Source: Micromonospora sp. Llam0
GTDB taxonomy: Bacteria > Actinomycetota > Actinomycetes > Mycobacteriales > Micromonosporaceae
DNA length: 64,000 bases
Reading direction: 5' to 3'
NCBI RefSeq assembly: GCF_003751085.1
Contig: NZ_RJJY01000001.1
Coordinates: forward strand, 5,642,001 to 5,706,000
Shown here: piece after piece, positions 49,794 through 58,946 of the stretch
Numbering within the stretch: position 1 is the first letter of the stretch
How the letters are laid out: each line of letters starts with the position of its first letter
Notes under the pieces: model-generated
The model's input: only the letters and a program-made list of their open reading frames with translations
What the model was told of the DNA's origin: nothing
Databases searched by the model: none
Position numbers and translations under genes: made by a program

Positions 49794-50978
49794 CTATTCG
49801 CCGAGGGTGGTCAGATGGGCGATGACGACGTTCGCGGCGGTCCGGCCGTCGAGCTGGACCTCACGCAGGTACCAGGGCTGGATCGGTGAGTGGTTGACAC
49901 CGAAGCGCCACTGCCCGCGCGGGCTGTCGATCACCCCGAGTTCACCGATCGCGGTGTTGATCGACGCGCTGGTCGGGCTCTCCCCCGCCGCGGCGATCGC
50001 ACGGTCCAGGATCAGCGCGGCGTCCCAGCCGGTGACGGCGTAGATGTTCGGGGCGCTCTGATGCTGATCCTCGAAGGCGGGGGCGAACGCCCGGTTCGCC
50101 GGGTTGTCCAGGTTGGGCGCGTAGTTCATCACCGTGCGGACACCGGTCGCGGCGTCGCCCTGAGCGGGAAGGACCGCGCCCTCGGTCAGGAACCCGGCCC
50201 CGTACAGCGGGATCGTGTCCTTGAGACCGGTCTGCTCGTACTGCTTGACGAAGTCGACCGCGGCGGTGCCGGCGTAGAAGCAGTACACCGCCTTCGCGCC
50301 ACTGGCGGCGACCTGGTTGAGGTAGGGCAGGAAGTTCGTCGTCGCCGGCCACGGCGTCCACGCCGGCCGGCTGCCGGTGTTGGCGAGCTCACCACCAGCG
50401 CCCGTGTAGGCGTCGACGAACCCACCGATCTGGTCATGGCCGCCGACGTAGTCCGGACCGATCACGAACACCGGCCCGTCCACGGTGGTGCGGATGTGCT
50501 CGGCCACGGCCTGCCCGGTCTCCCGCGACAGCCACGAGGTGTGCCAGATGTAGGTCAGGTCCGTCAGCGTCGACGGCCGGCCGCCGGTGCCGATGAACGG
50601 CACCCCGCGTTCGGTCACGATCGTCTTGATCGACTCCACCGCGTCGGCGGTGCCGGTGCCGACGATCACGCTGACCTTGTCCTGGTCGAGCAGTTTGCGG
50701 GCCGCGGTCAACGCGGACTGCTTGCCCTCGGCCTCGTCAGCGGTGACGATCTCCACCTTCTGCCCGCCGAGCATGCCGTCGTGGCTGTCGAGGTACAGCT
50801 GCCAGCCGCGTTGCAGGTCGACACCGATGGCCTGGTACGGGCCCGACAGCGGCCAGATCAACCCGATCTTCAACGGACCGTCCGGCGGTCCGGTGTCCAC
50901 AGCCGAGCCGGAACAGCCCGCCACCGCCAACAGCAGCGCGGTCACGCCAGCCAGCAACCGGGCAGGTCGCAGCACCAT
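49794..50978 (-). CDS. ABC transporter substrate-binding lipoprotein (LivJ/K-like)
   Basis: A 394-residue lipoprotein: signal LLAGVTALLLAVAGC with lipidated Cys22, then KIGLIWPLSGPYQAIGVDLQRGWQLYLD, a periplasmic-binding fold of the amino-acid/amide type. It contains EIVTADEAEGKQSALTAARKLLDQDKVSVIVG and VFVIGPDYVGGHDQIGGFVDAY. Solutes for such families include branched-chain amino acids, urea and short amides. ATG has a good AAGGAG site. Part of the Liv-type importer. Confidence 0.9.
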   Translation of the reverse strand: MVLRPARLLAGVTALLLAVAGCSGSAVDTGPPDGPLKIGLIWPLSGPYQAIGVDLQRGWQLYLDSHDGMLGGQKVEIVTADEAEGKQSALTAARKLLDQDKVSVIVGTGTADAVESIKTIVTERGVPFIGTGGRPSTLTDLTYIWHTSWLSRETGQAVAEHIRTTVDGPVFVIGPDYVGGHDQIGGFVDAYTGAGGELANTGSRPAWTPWPATTNFLPYLNQVAASGAKAVYCFYAGTAAVDFVKQYEQTGLKDTIPLYGAGFLTEGAVLPAQGDAATGVRTVMNYAPNLDNPANRAFAPAFEDQHQSAPNIYAVTGWDAALILDRAIAAAGESPTSASINTAIGELGVIDSPRGQWRFGVNHSPIQPWYLREVQLDGRTAANVVIAHLTTLGE

Positions 50979-51011
50979 ACAAAAGCTCCTTCACATCGGG
51001 GATTGGGTGGT

Positions 51012-51611
51012 TCAGCCGCCGGAGCGGCGGCGGGTCAGGACGTGCTCCACCAAGGCGATCAGCACCGCGCGGGCGTCGGCGCGGTCACGGGCGTCGCAGG
51101 TCAGCAGCAGCGTCCGGGCGTCGATACCGAGGGCCTGACGTAGTTCGGCCTCGGCGAACACCCGTGCGTCCGGAAACGTGTTGACCGCGACCACGAACGC
51201 CACCCGCCGGTGGGTGAAGAAGTCGATCGCGGCGAAGCAGTCGTCCAGACGGCGGGTGTCGGCCAGGACCACCGCCCCGACCGCGCCGCGCGCCAGCTCA
51301 TCCCACATGAACCAGAACCGGTCCTGCCCCGGCGTGCCGAACAGGTACAGGATCAACGCGTCGTCGATGCTGATCCGGCCGAAGTCCATCGCCACCGTGG
51401 TTGTCGTCTTCCCCGGCACCGCCACGGTGTCGTCCACACCGACACCGGCCACCGTCATCACCGCCTCGGTGGTCAACGGCACGATCTCCGACACCGCGCC
51501 GACGAACGTGGTCTTCCCGACCCCGAACCCGCCAGCGATCAGGATCTTCACCGACGTGACCCGCCGGTCCACCACCGCGGCGGTGCCCATTTGGACCGCG
51601 GTATCGGTCAT
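51012..51611 (-). CDS. Conservon GTP-binding protein (CvnD-like)
   Basis: A 199-residue small GTP-binding protein: P-loop GGFGVGKTTF, FGRISIDDALILYLFGTPGQDRFWFMWDEL (with the G3 motif DxxG-like TPGQ), and VAVNTFPDA in the G4 position (the NKxD motif replaced). The CvnD family works with membrane kinases in actinomycetes. Start ATG overlaps the roadblock gene stop. Confidence 0.9.
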   Translation of the reverse strand: MTDTAVQMGTAAVVDRRVTSVKILIAGGFGVGKTTFVGAVSEIVPLTTEAVMTVAGVGVDDTVAVPGKTTTTVAMDFGRISIDDALILYLFGTPGQDRFWFMWDELARGAVGAVVLADTRRLDDCFAAIDFFTHRRVAFVVAVNTFPDARVFAEAELRQALGIDARTLLLTCDARDRADARAVLIALVEHVLTRRRSGG

Positions 51612-52015
51612 GCCCGCTGCGGTATACGCGAGTCCGGCGTCAGGACCGCACCGACCCGGTTGATCAGCATCGCCATCTCGTAGGCGACCTGCCCCATGTC
51701 GGCGTCCTTACGGGCGAGGACGGTCAGGATCGACCCGTCCCCGATCGCCATCACCACCAGACTGCCGCCGGCCATCTCCACCACGGTCTGCTCCACCGGC
51801 GCGGCCGACATCAACCCGGCCACCCCACGGGTCAAGCTCTCCAACCCGCTGGTCACCGCCGCGATCTGATCGGCGGACTCCTTCGGCAACCCCGCGCTCT
51901 TGGCGATCAGCAGCCCGTCAGCGGACACCGCCACCGCATGGGTGATCCCACGCGTGGCGCACAACTGGTCAAGCAGATATCCCCAGTCGGGGCGATAGTC
52001 GTCAGGGGTGTTCAT
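51608..52015 (-). CDS. Conservon roadblock/LC7 protein (CvnB-like)
   Basis: A 135-residue roadblock/LC7-domain protein: WGYLLDQLCATRGITHAVAVSADGLLIAKSAGLPKESADQIAAVTSGLESL, VVEMAGGSLVVMAIGDGSILTVLARKDADMGQVAYEMAMLI. CvnB proteins regulate the GTPase. Overlaps genes on both sides (ATGA). Typical length. Confidence 0.92.
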   Translation of the reverse strand: MNTPDDYRPDWGYLLDQLCATRGITHAVAVSADGLLIAKSAGLPKESADQIAAVTSGLESLTRGVAGLMSAAPVEQTVVEMAGGSLVVMAIGDGSILTVLARKDADMGQVAYEMAMLINRVGAVLTPDSRIPQRA

Positions 52016-54387
52016 TGGGAAAACTCCTTCACGGAAACGGGGTGAGAGCGGCGCCCGGCATGGCCGAGCCCCATCTGGAAAGCCGACACCCGTCGGCGCA
52101 CGTCCTCCGGGTCACGCCGGACAAGTCCCGGCGTCGCGGTGGCGACCGTCGGAATCAGCCGCTGCCCGGCCTGACGCACCGGCAACCCGTTCTCCGTCAC
52201 ACGCACCGGAGCGTCCTGGACTGCCGCCGCAGCCGCCGCAGCGGCCTGCCACTGCGCTGGCATACCCGCCTGGGCAGGGTCACCTTTCGTGGTGAACCAG
52301 GGCGACGACCGGCGGACCTGTTCGAAGATCACCAACGGTGGTTCGGGCCTGCGCTGCGCCGGGATCACCGGCCGCGACGGCGGCCGAGCGGTGACGGCGG
52401 GCAACTCCTGCGTCCGGTCCGCGTCCACCACCGCCGGCGGCGCCGGCTCGGCGACCGTGAACAGACCAGCCGGCACCGTGATGTCGACCCGGGTACCCGA
52501 CCCCGACTTCCACTCGGACCGGAAATCCACCCCGACCTGGTGCCGGCGGGCCAGACGCGCCACCACCGACAGACCCATCTGCTGCGCGGCATGATGGTCC
52601 ACCCGGTGCGGAGCCGCCAACCGGGCACGAATCGCGGTCAGATCCTCCACCCGCAGCCCGACACCCCGGTCACACACCTGCACATGCAGCAGATCACCCA
52701 CCCGCCGGCCCTCGACCAGCACCGGCGACCCCGGCGGCGAGAACCGGGCAGCGTTATCGATCAACTCCGCCAACAACATGATCAAATCCGCAGCCGCGTC
52801 ACGGCCGACCACCACCAGCGGATCCACCTCACCCAGATCAACCCGCCGGTAATCGTCGATCTCCGAAACCGCCGCGCGCAGCAGATCCGCCAACGGCACC
52901 GGCTCAGACGTCGGCCGCCCTGCGTACCCACCGGACAGCACCTGCAGGCCACCGATCATCCGACGAATCAACGTCGCCACATGGTCGAGTTCAAACAGCT
53001 GCCCCAGCCGCTGCGGATCCTGCTCATCGCGCTCCAACCGGTCCAAACTCGCCATCAACCGGTCGGAACGCTGCTGCAACCGCCGCGCCAACGCCTCGAT
53101 GATCCCCGCCACCGACGCCCGCAACGCCGCCTGCTCCCCCGCCAACCGCACCGCCGAATCCGCGACCGCGTTGAACGCCGCAGCGACCTGCCCCACCTCG
53201 TCGCGACCATCGACAGCGATCGGCGCGGCAGCACGATCCATCAGATTCCGCAGCCCCGCCTGGTCGATACCGCCGGAGCCGAGCTGGGCCACCATCCGCG
53301 GCAACCGATCCGTGGCCACCTCCTCCGCGTCGGCCCGCAGCCGCGCAAGGGAACCGGTCAGCGACCGGGCCACCCACCAGCCCACCCCCACCATCACCGC
53401 CAGACCAACACCGACCAGCCCACCCAGCCCACCGATCCAGCGCCACAACGCATCACGCTGCGCCGTCACCTCCCCCAACAACTCGGCGTCGAACTCCCGC
53501 TCCGCCGCGTGCATCAACTCCATCCACGCCCCGACCACCGCCACCCACTGCCCCGCGTCCGCCCCCAGCCGTAGCGGCGTATCCGGCCCGGCCCGGGACA
53601 CCACCCCGTGCAACCGCTCAGCCGCCACCACCTGCTCCCCGCCCACCCGGGCATCCAGCCGCGCCGGCCACCCCGCCGGCGCCAGCCCACGAAACGTCTG
53701 CATCGCCTCGGTGAACCGGGCGTCAGCGGCCACGACCTCCTGCTGCGCCGCCGGCGTCAGCCGGCCCGCGCCCACCGCCCCCACCACCGCGACCTGCATC
53801 AACCCCAGCGACTCGACACCCTCGGACAACGCCGCGGCGGCACGCAGACCATTCGCGGTCTCGCCGTCAACGCCGACCTGGCCCAGCCCTTGCCGATAGG
53901 CCACCAGGTCCGCCACCACCGCCCGGTACCGGAACACCACCAGACTCGCGGTCACATCCAACGCGCTGTGGACCCGCTCACGCAGCACCGGCAAACCCGC
54001 CACCTGACCGTCCACCCGCCGCACCACCGAGTCCAACCCGGCCGGCAGCCGCACACCCACCCTCGCGGCCTGGAAACGGTCAGCCGCCGCGTCCGTCGCC
54101 GCAGCCCGAACCCGGAACTCCCGACCCTGCGCCTCACCGCTGCCCCGAGCGAACACCACCGCAGCCGCAGCCCGCTCCTGCTGCAGCCGATCAGCCAGCT
54201 CACCAGCGGCACCGCCCAGAGCCACCAACCGACGTGCCTGATCAGCCCGCCCCGCCTCCACCGCCGCGCCGGCGGCGAGCAAACCTGCCAACACCACCAC
54301 CGCCACCAGCGGCAACGTCAGAATGACCGCCAGCTTGCCTCGAATCCGGCGATCCCGAAGTCGCCACGATGGCCGTAGAATCACCAC
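52012..54387 (-). CDS. Conservon sensor histidine kinase (CvnA-like)
   Basis: A 791-residue membrane kinase. Two membrane segments (about 19-45 and 315-345) surround an extracellular nitrate/nitrite-sensor-like region (RADQARRLVALGGAAGELADRLQQERAAAAVVFARGSGEAQG). A HAMP-like segment follows. The kinase part has the ELIDNAARFSPPG N-box and CDRGVGL, then GLSVVARLARRHQV and GSGTRVDITVP. A recognisable H-box histidine is not evident, as in other CvnA proteins. The tail (about 640-791) is Pro/Arg-rich. A DUF742 (CvnC) gene, normally between B and D, is absent here. Confidence 0.88.
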   Translation of the reverse strand: MVILRPSWRLRDRRIRGKLAVILTLPLVAVVVLAGLLAAGAAVEAGRADQARRLVALGGAAGELADRLQQERAAAAVVFARGSGEAQGREFRVRAAATDAAADRFQAARVGVRLPAGLDSVVRRVDGQVAGLPVLRERVHSALDVTASLVVFRYRAVVADLVAYRQGLGQVGVDGETANGLRAAAALSEGVESLGLMQVAVVGAVGAGRLTPAAQQEVVAADARFTEAMQTFRGLAPAGWPARLDARVGGEQVVAAERLHGVVSRAGPDTPLRLGADAGQWVAVVGAWMELMHAAEREFDAELLGEVTAQRDALWRWIGGLGGLVGVGLAVMVGVGWWVARSLTGSLARLRADAEEVATDRLPRMVAQLGSGGIDQAGLRNLMDRAAAPIAVDGRDEVGQVAAAFNAVADSAVRLAGEQAALRASVAGIIEALARRLQQRSDRLMASLDRLERDEQDPQRLGQLFELDHVATLIRRMIGGLQVLSGGYAGRPTSEPVPLADLLRAAVSEIDDYRRVDLGEVDPLVVVGRDAAADLIMLLAELIDNAARFSPPGSPVLVEGRRVGDLLHVQVCDRGVGLRVEDLTAIRARLAAPHRVDHHAAQQMGLSVVARLARRHQVGVDFRSEWKSGSGTRVDITVPAGLFTVAEPAPPAVVDADRTQELPAVTARPPSRPVIPAQRRPEPPLVIFEQVRRSSPWFTTKGDPAQAGMPAQWQAAAAAAAAVQDAPVRVTENGLPVRQAGQRLIPTVATATPGLVRRDPEDVRRRVSAFQMGLGHAGRRSHPVSVKEFSQ

Positions 54388-54910
54388 GCGCTCCTCAGGT
54401 CATGGCTTGCGCGGCCGTACTCTGACGGAGTCGGAAGGCGAGCTGCGGATCCTGATCCCGACAGCTTTGTGACGAGATCTTGCAGGCCGATTCCTGAGCA
54501 CGCCTCGATGTGAGCAGCGATCGGCGCACGCTCCTGCGAGGACCGTCGCTCGGACCACAGGACGCGGAACCACCAACGGCCAACGCGAGCGTTTCTCCAG
54601 CTCCTCATTATCAGGTCCCGTCCCTGCATCGGTCAGCGTACGAATCACCAAGCTGTCAACAGCGCAACATCCGGCACAAGAACCAAGCTCGGTGCGAATT
54701 AAACGATCACGCAACGGCGCAAAGCTGGGAATGCCGACCTGCGGTCCGACCTCGCATACCGACCTGCGGTCCGACCAGACGACGAGCTGCGCATACACGG
54801 CGGACCACCAGCCGTCTCATGATCGTTTACCCGAAAAACTGGGTTACATTGAGAGCACCCCGGCCGGCTCACCCGTCGACCGGGTAAGTGCGGACCATGG
54901 GAGGCTGCTG
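54388..54910. other. Divergent intergenic region
   Basis: About 520 bases between the minus-strand kinase and plus-strand regulator. It has a direct repeat (54734-54776) and a lower-GC segment near 54820-54855 with TTTACC and TTACAT about 15 bases apart, a possible promoter for the regulator. Small open frames here lack ribosome sites. Confidence 0.45.
54734..54776 (+). repeat. 18-bp direct repeat, 25-bp period
   Basis: CCGACCTGCGGTCCGACC occurs at 54734-54751 and again, perfectly, at 54759-54776. It lies about 135 nt upstream of the XRE-family gene and may be an operator. Confidence 0.6.
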
Positions 54911-55798
54911 GTGACTCGACCCAGTCCGTACGTCCGCCGCCAATGGCTCGCCCGCGAGATCCGCCGCCTGCGAGAAGAGCATGGCGTGACCGGCGAAGCG
55001 ATCGCCCGCACCCTCGGCTTCCCCCGACAACAACTCAGCGCGCTGGAGAACGGGCACATCGGCCCCGACATAGACCTGGTCAGCGGGATCTGCGACTACC
55101 TTTCCGTCGGGATGAACCGACGGACGGCGATCATGGACGCGGCAGCCGACGGCTGGACCCGCAGCTGGTGGGCAGCCGATGCTGAACAAATGGGCGTGCG
55201 GCAGGCCATCTACGCCGACCTGGAAAGCGGCGCCAAGACCATCACCGAATACGCAATGGCCCTGATCCCCGGGCTGCTCCAGACGCCCGCCTTCGCCGAC
55301 GCGCGGCTGCGCAGCGACCCGGCCCGCCACGGGGCCGGGTTCGATCCGGCCGCAGCGGTCACCGCACGCACCCACCGGCAACGCTTACTACTCGCCACCG
55401 GCGGGCCCCGCTACGAGGCCGTCATCGACGAGGTCGCGATCCGCCGCTGCGCCGCCGACCCCACGGTCGTCGCCCAGCAGCTTCGGCACATCGTCGCCAC
55501 GCACGAAACCTACCCGTCCGCAACCATCCAGGTGCTACCTGTCGAGGCGTCGATCAGAGGACACAGTGCTCCTCGGTCCTCATACTCCATCTACCGCTAC
55601 CGTGATCCGCAAGGCTCGCAAGCCGTCGCGGTCGACACCCTCACCAGAGATCTGATCCACACTGAGCCGGCCGAGGTCGACCCCTATCTAAACCTGCACA
55701 GCAGGCTCAAGGCCGCCGCACTCGCACCCGACGCGAGTATCCGTCTCCTCCGCGCTGCCGCGGACCATCTGGAATCCACCGAAGGAGTCCTGACATGA
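54911..55798 (+). CDS. XRE-family regulator with DUF5753 domain
   Basis: A 295-residue protein: N-terminal HTH (EIRRLREEHGVTGEAIARTLGFPRQQLSALENGHIGPD) and a DUF5753 C-terminus (ADLESGAKTITEYAMALIPGLLQTPAFADARLR, LLLATGGPRYEAVIDEVAIRR). GTG at 54911 has a GGGAGG site; the frame extends upstream without a better start. With the coupled DUF397 gene it forms the standard pair seen across Streptomyces and Micromonospora, sometimes linked to toxin-antitoxin-like or developmental control. Confidence 0.92.
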   Translation: MTRPSPYVRRQWLAREIRRLREEHGVTGEAIARTLGFPRQQLSALENGHIGPDIDLVSGICDYLSVGMNRRTAIMDAAADGWTRSWWAADAEQMGVRQAIYADLESGAKTITEYAMALIPGLLQTPAFADARLRSDPARHGAGFDPAAAVTARTHRQRLLLATGGPRYEAVIDEVAIRRCAADPTVVAQQLRHIVATHETYPSATIQVLPVEASIRGHSAPRSSYSIYRYRDPQGSQAVAVDTLTRDLIHTEPAEVDPYLNLHSRLKAAALAPDASIRLLRAAADHLESTEGVLT

Positions 55799-56001
55799 CT
55801 ACGCCGAAGCACATCTGGCGCAAGTCCAGTCGCAGCGACGACGGCAACTGCGTCGAGGTCGCCCACACCATCGACACAGTCCTGATTCGCGATTCGAAGA
55901 ACCCCGACGGGCCGATGCTGCGGTTCGGGCCTCAGCAATGGCACTCCTTCGCCAGAGGCTTCCTCGCCAGCGGACTCAATAGCCCAAATGCGCCCGAATG
56001 A
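55795..56001 (+). CDS. DUF397 protein
   Basis: A 68-residue DUF397 protein: WRKSSRSDDGNCVEVAH, VLIRDSKNPDGPMLRFGPQQWHSFARGF. Short partner of the DUF5753 regulator, possibly antitoxin-like; the two overlap by ATGA. Confidence 0.93.
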   Translation: MTTPKHIWRKSSRSDDGNCVEVAHTIDTVLIRDSKNPDGPMLRFGPQQWHSFARGFLASGLNSPNAPE

Positions 56002-56390
56002 CCAAATAGACAGAAACGCCGAAGCAAAACTAAACAGCGAATGAGCCAGGCTGACATCCCGCCAGATCCGCCCTACCGAATCGCGCAGCATGCGGGCCAC
56101 GGATAGCAAGATGCGAACGGCGTCAGAAGCGATATCCGGCACGTGCATTCAGAAGGTACGGATGCCTCGTCATCCCGAGACAGCGCCGCTGCCGAACACG
56201 CAACTCACCGAGGCATGTCGCGGTGACGGAATTCTTCAAGATCCGGGAGCGCCGACCGGTGACAGCTCTGGCATCGGCAGTCACCGTCACCTATGCTGGC
56301 CGACGCGGCGGTGTCGGTGGCCTGTCTCGATCTGCGCTGTACGGCTGGTGGGAATCACTTACGAGCCTGGACGGAAGGGCGGCAGCAGTG
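56002..56390. other. Gene-free stretch
   Basis: About 390 bases between the DUF397 gene and the frameshifted HTH gene. It is less GC-rich at first (56000-56060). No ORF, repeat or hairpin was recognised. Confidence 0.4.
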
Positions 56391-56713
56391 ATGGCCGAAC
56401 CGAGGATAGATCCGAACGAGTTGATCCGGCAGGCACGGCTACGCCAGGCGTCGCCGCCACGGGCCAGCCGATGTCGAGGCAGGAACTCGCAGACAGCGTC
56501 AACACGCTGATGACGGGTAGCGAAAGCGAGGTACGGCTGGACGCGGCCTACATCGGGAAGCTGGAGCGCGGCGACTATCGCTGGCCGAACCAGCGGTACC
56601 GGGAGGCGTTGCGGATAGTGCTACGCGCGGCCAGCGATGCCGACCTCGGCTTCGCCTCGCCTCGCCGCGCCGTAGTCGATCGGCTGATCACCATCAGTAG
56701 ACACGACCGCTAG
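56391..56713 (+). pseudogene. Frameshifted N-terminal HTH protein, paralogue of the 57705-58946 regulator
   Basis: The ATG at 56391, with a GGAAGGG site, starts MAEPRIDPNELIRQARLRQAS. A different frame then carries GQPMSRQELADSVNTLMTGSESEVRLDAAYIGKLERGDYRWPNQRYREAL to the stop at 56713. One missing base near 56450 joins them. The product matches the first 100 residues of the larger regulator (PGQRMSRSELADAVNAALDQIY, then KLERGEHRWPGDARRAAL), but lacks its TPR-like part. Confidence 0.7.
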
Positions 56714-56778
56714 CCGATTGACTCAGTTCAGGCAAGGGCATGCATACAACGTCAGTGATCGCAGGGCAGGATTGCTGC

Positions 56779-57705
56779 TCACATCCCACGATGGCGGACC
56801 GTTGGGGCTGCGGGCACGATCGGCGGATCGTGCGGCTGGGAGCGACAGAGGTAGACGCGGACGCCGTTCTTTCCTACATGGACGCGGGCAAGCTGGAACC
56901 TCGGTAGCGCCAGTTCAGCAACAACCTTGATGGGGTCTTCCAGCTCGTGGTCGATGGCGATGACGATCTCGTCGACGTGATCAAGTCCGTCGCGGAGCTC
57001 GTCGGAGTAGCGGTTGCCGACCGCGAGAATGGTCCTTGAACCGATCGTGTAGCAGGTGGATAGCCATTGCCGCAGGTCACCAGCCGGGGTGCAGTCGGGT
57101 AGCGCGAAGTGGTTGGGGGCATGTCCGCCGCGAACGCCTTCTTCGACTGCATCATTTGTAAGTACGAGATCTGTCCCGTGGCGCAGGTCGGCGGTCAGCT
57201 GTTGTTCGAGGTCCTGGCCGCCTTCTCCGCTGATTGCGTGGGCCCAGGTCAGGTGGGGGCGACGGCGAAGGGTGGCGGCCAGCCAGGGGCCGAGGACGGT
57301 GCTCGTCTCGTCGGGGATCACATGGGTCTCGACGTCGATTCCGTGGGCTGCGAGCACTGCGGCACCGCCGTCACCTCGTGAGGTGGGGTCGATGATGCTG
57401 ATCACTACGCGGGCTATGCCCGCCTCGATGAGTTCTTGACGGCAGGCAGGGGTGACGCCGATGTGGTTGCAGGGTTCGAGGGTGACCACGGCGGTGCCAC
57501 CTCGTGCTGCTGCGCCAGCTGCGTCGAGCGCCTTCACCTCGGCGTGTGCCTCTCCTTTGCGCCGGTGGTAGCCGGTGCCGACGACTACTCCGTGACGGTC
57601 GAGGACGACGCAGCCCACTGGTGGGTTCGGGCTGGTGGTGCCCAGGCCGAGCGACGACAGGACGATCGCTTGTCGCATCGCGGCCAGTTCGGTGTCGGAT
57701 GCCAT
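56779..57705 (-). CDS. RibD-like deaminase
   Basis: A 308-residue protein. The N-terminal 140 residues are a RibD-type pyrimidine deaminase: zinc ligands in HAEVKALDAAG and EPCNHIGVTPAC, plus NPPVGCVVLDRHG. The C-terminal half matches RibD-C/dihydrofolate-reductase-like reductases only weakly (TWAHAISGEGGQDLEQQLTADLRHGTDLVLTNDAV); reductase activity is doubtful. Its start overlaps the stop of the regulator gene (TGATG). Not part of a riboflavin operon, so a role in nucleoside or secondary metabolism is possible. Confidence 0.8.
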   Translation of the reverse strand: MASDTELAAMRQAIVLSSLGLGTTSPNPPVGCVVLDRHGVVVGTGYHRRKGEAHAEVKALDAAGAAARGGTAVVTLEPCNHIGVTPACRQELIEAGIARVVISIIDPTSRGDGGAAVLAAHGIDVETHVIPDETSTVLGPWLAATLRRRPHLTWAHAISGEGGQDLEQQLTADLRHGTDLVLTNDAVEEGVRGGHAPNHFALPDCTPAGDLRQWLSTCYTIGSRTILAVGNRYSDELRDGLDHVDEIVIAIDHELEDPIKVVAELALPRFQLARVHVGKNGVRVYLCRSQPHDPPIVPAAPTVRHRGM

Positions 57706-58946
57706 CAGGTGGCCACCGCGAGGTCATCGAGAAAGGCGCGGACGTCCGGAAGGTGCTGGTGCCTGCTCACCGTGGAGCCCAGCTGTGTGAGTTGATGCAG
57801 GATTCGCCGTGAGCCTGCGCGACGGGCGATCGGCAGCGCTTGGTGTGCCGTCGCTGCCGCCAGATCGGGTTGGCTCGCTGCGGCATGGGCTGCGGCCTTG
57901 TTGAACAGGGCAGAGGCAAAGTCCTGGCGATGCCGGGAGGGGATCACGGGTAGGGCCTTGTCCAGCACTTGGACGGCTTCCTCAGGCTGCTGCGCCAGTC
58001 GGAGGCAGATGCCGCGGTGTACCTCGATGTAGCCGCTGGTGCAGTACGAGCCGTGCTCGCCCTCCGGCTGGCCGGAGTGGCGATCCGCCGCCCAGCGGTG
58101 GGCGTCGTCGAGTAGGAGCATGGCGACGCGATGCTCGCCCGTGGCTGCGAGGGAGTGGGCATGTTGAACACGCAGTGCCGCCCGCATCGGTCCCGGTAGC
58201 TTTTGGTCGAAGAGCAGCGCCGTTGCGGCCTGTTTGACGGCCTGGGTGGGGTTTCCGCTCGTCAGCCACTGCTGGCTGCTGCGGTAGGTGGCCCAGGCTG
58301 TCATTGTCGGGTCGCTGATCTGGGTTGCCCAGGTAAGTGCCTGTTGTGTCCAGTGATGGCCTGCGGGGTGGTAGTTCAGGGATTGGTTGAGCCAGGCTGC
58401 GGATTCGGCGTACTGGGCGGCGAGGCGGACCAGAGCGGGCCGAAGCGCGTGAGGCACCTCATGCAGGAGGTCGTCGATCAGCGTCAACTGCCGGGTGACG
58501 CCCGTCAGCGCGTACTCCGGTCCGAACATCTTGTCGTTTTGGACGAGCAGATGCCACTGATCGCGTAGCAGGTGGATGGTTTCGTCCCAAGTACCCGGTC
58601 CGGGGGCGGCTTGCTTTGTCGACAGGAATGTGGAGTCGGCACGCCGAGGGCTGTAGAGCTCAAGATCCGCGTCGTTGTCGGCACCAAGTACCTGACGCAG
58701 CGCTGCCCGGCGGGCGTCGCCGGGCCACCGATGCTCGCCACGCTCCAGTTTGCCCACCCACCGGTGGTCGACATAGTGAGCTGCGATATTCCGAGCTGGG
58801 TAGATTTGGTCAAGCGCCGCGTTGACGGCATCGGCTAGCTCGCTGCGGGACATGCGCTGGCCAGGCCGCCTTGGCGAGGCAAGGCGCCGCCTGGCGGCGC
58901 TGAGCGCGGTGTTCGGACTGATCACTGCGTCTGGATGGCGAGGCAC
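57705..58946 (-). CDS. XRE-like regulator with TPR-like C-terminus
   Basis: A 413-residue protein: N-terminal HTH (MSRSELADAVNAALDQIYPARNIAAHYVDHRWVGKLERGEHRWPGDARRAALRQVL) and helical repeats (QALTWATQISDPTMTAWATYRSSQQWL, LDDAHRWAADRH, QPEEAVQVLDKALPVIP) typical of TPR-type sensor regulators of actinomycetes. GTG at 58946 with a GGGAGAGA site. It may control the coupled RibD-like gene or the divergent lanthipeptide cluster 560 bp away. Confidence 0.85.
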   Translation of the reverse strand: MPRHPDAVISPNTALSAARRRLASPRRPGQRMSRSELADAVNAALDQIYPARNIAAHYVDHRWVGKLERGEHRWPGDARRAALRQVLGADNDADLELYSPRRADSTFLSTKQAAPGPGTWDETIHLLRDQWHLLVQNDKMFGPEYALTGVTRQLTLIDDLLHEVPHALRPALVRLAAQYAESAAWLNQSLNYHPAGHHWTQQALTWATQISDPTMTAWATYRSSQQWLTSGNPTQAVKQAATALLFDQKLPGPMRAALRVQHAHSLAATGEHRVAMLLLDDAHRWAADRHSGQPEGEHGSYCTSGYIEVHRGICLRLAQQPEEAVQVLDKALPVIPSRHRQDFASALFNKAAAHAAASQPDLAAATAHQALPIARRAGSRRILHQLTQLGSTVSRHQHLPDVRAFLDDLAVAT

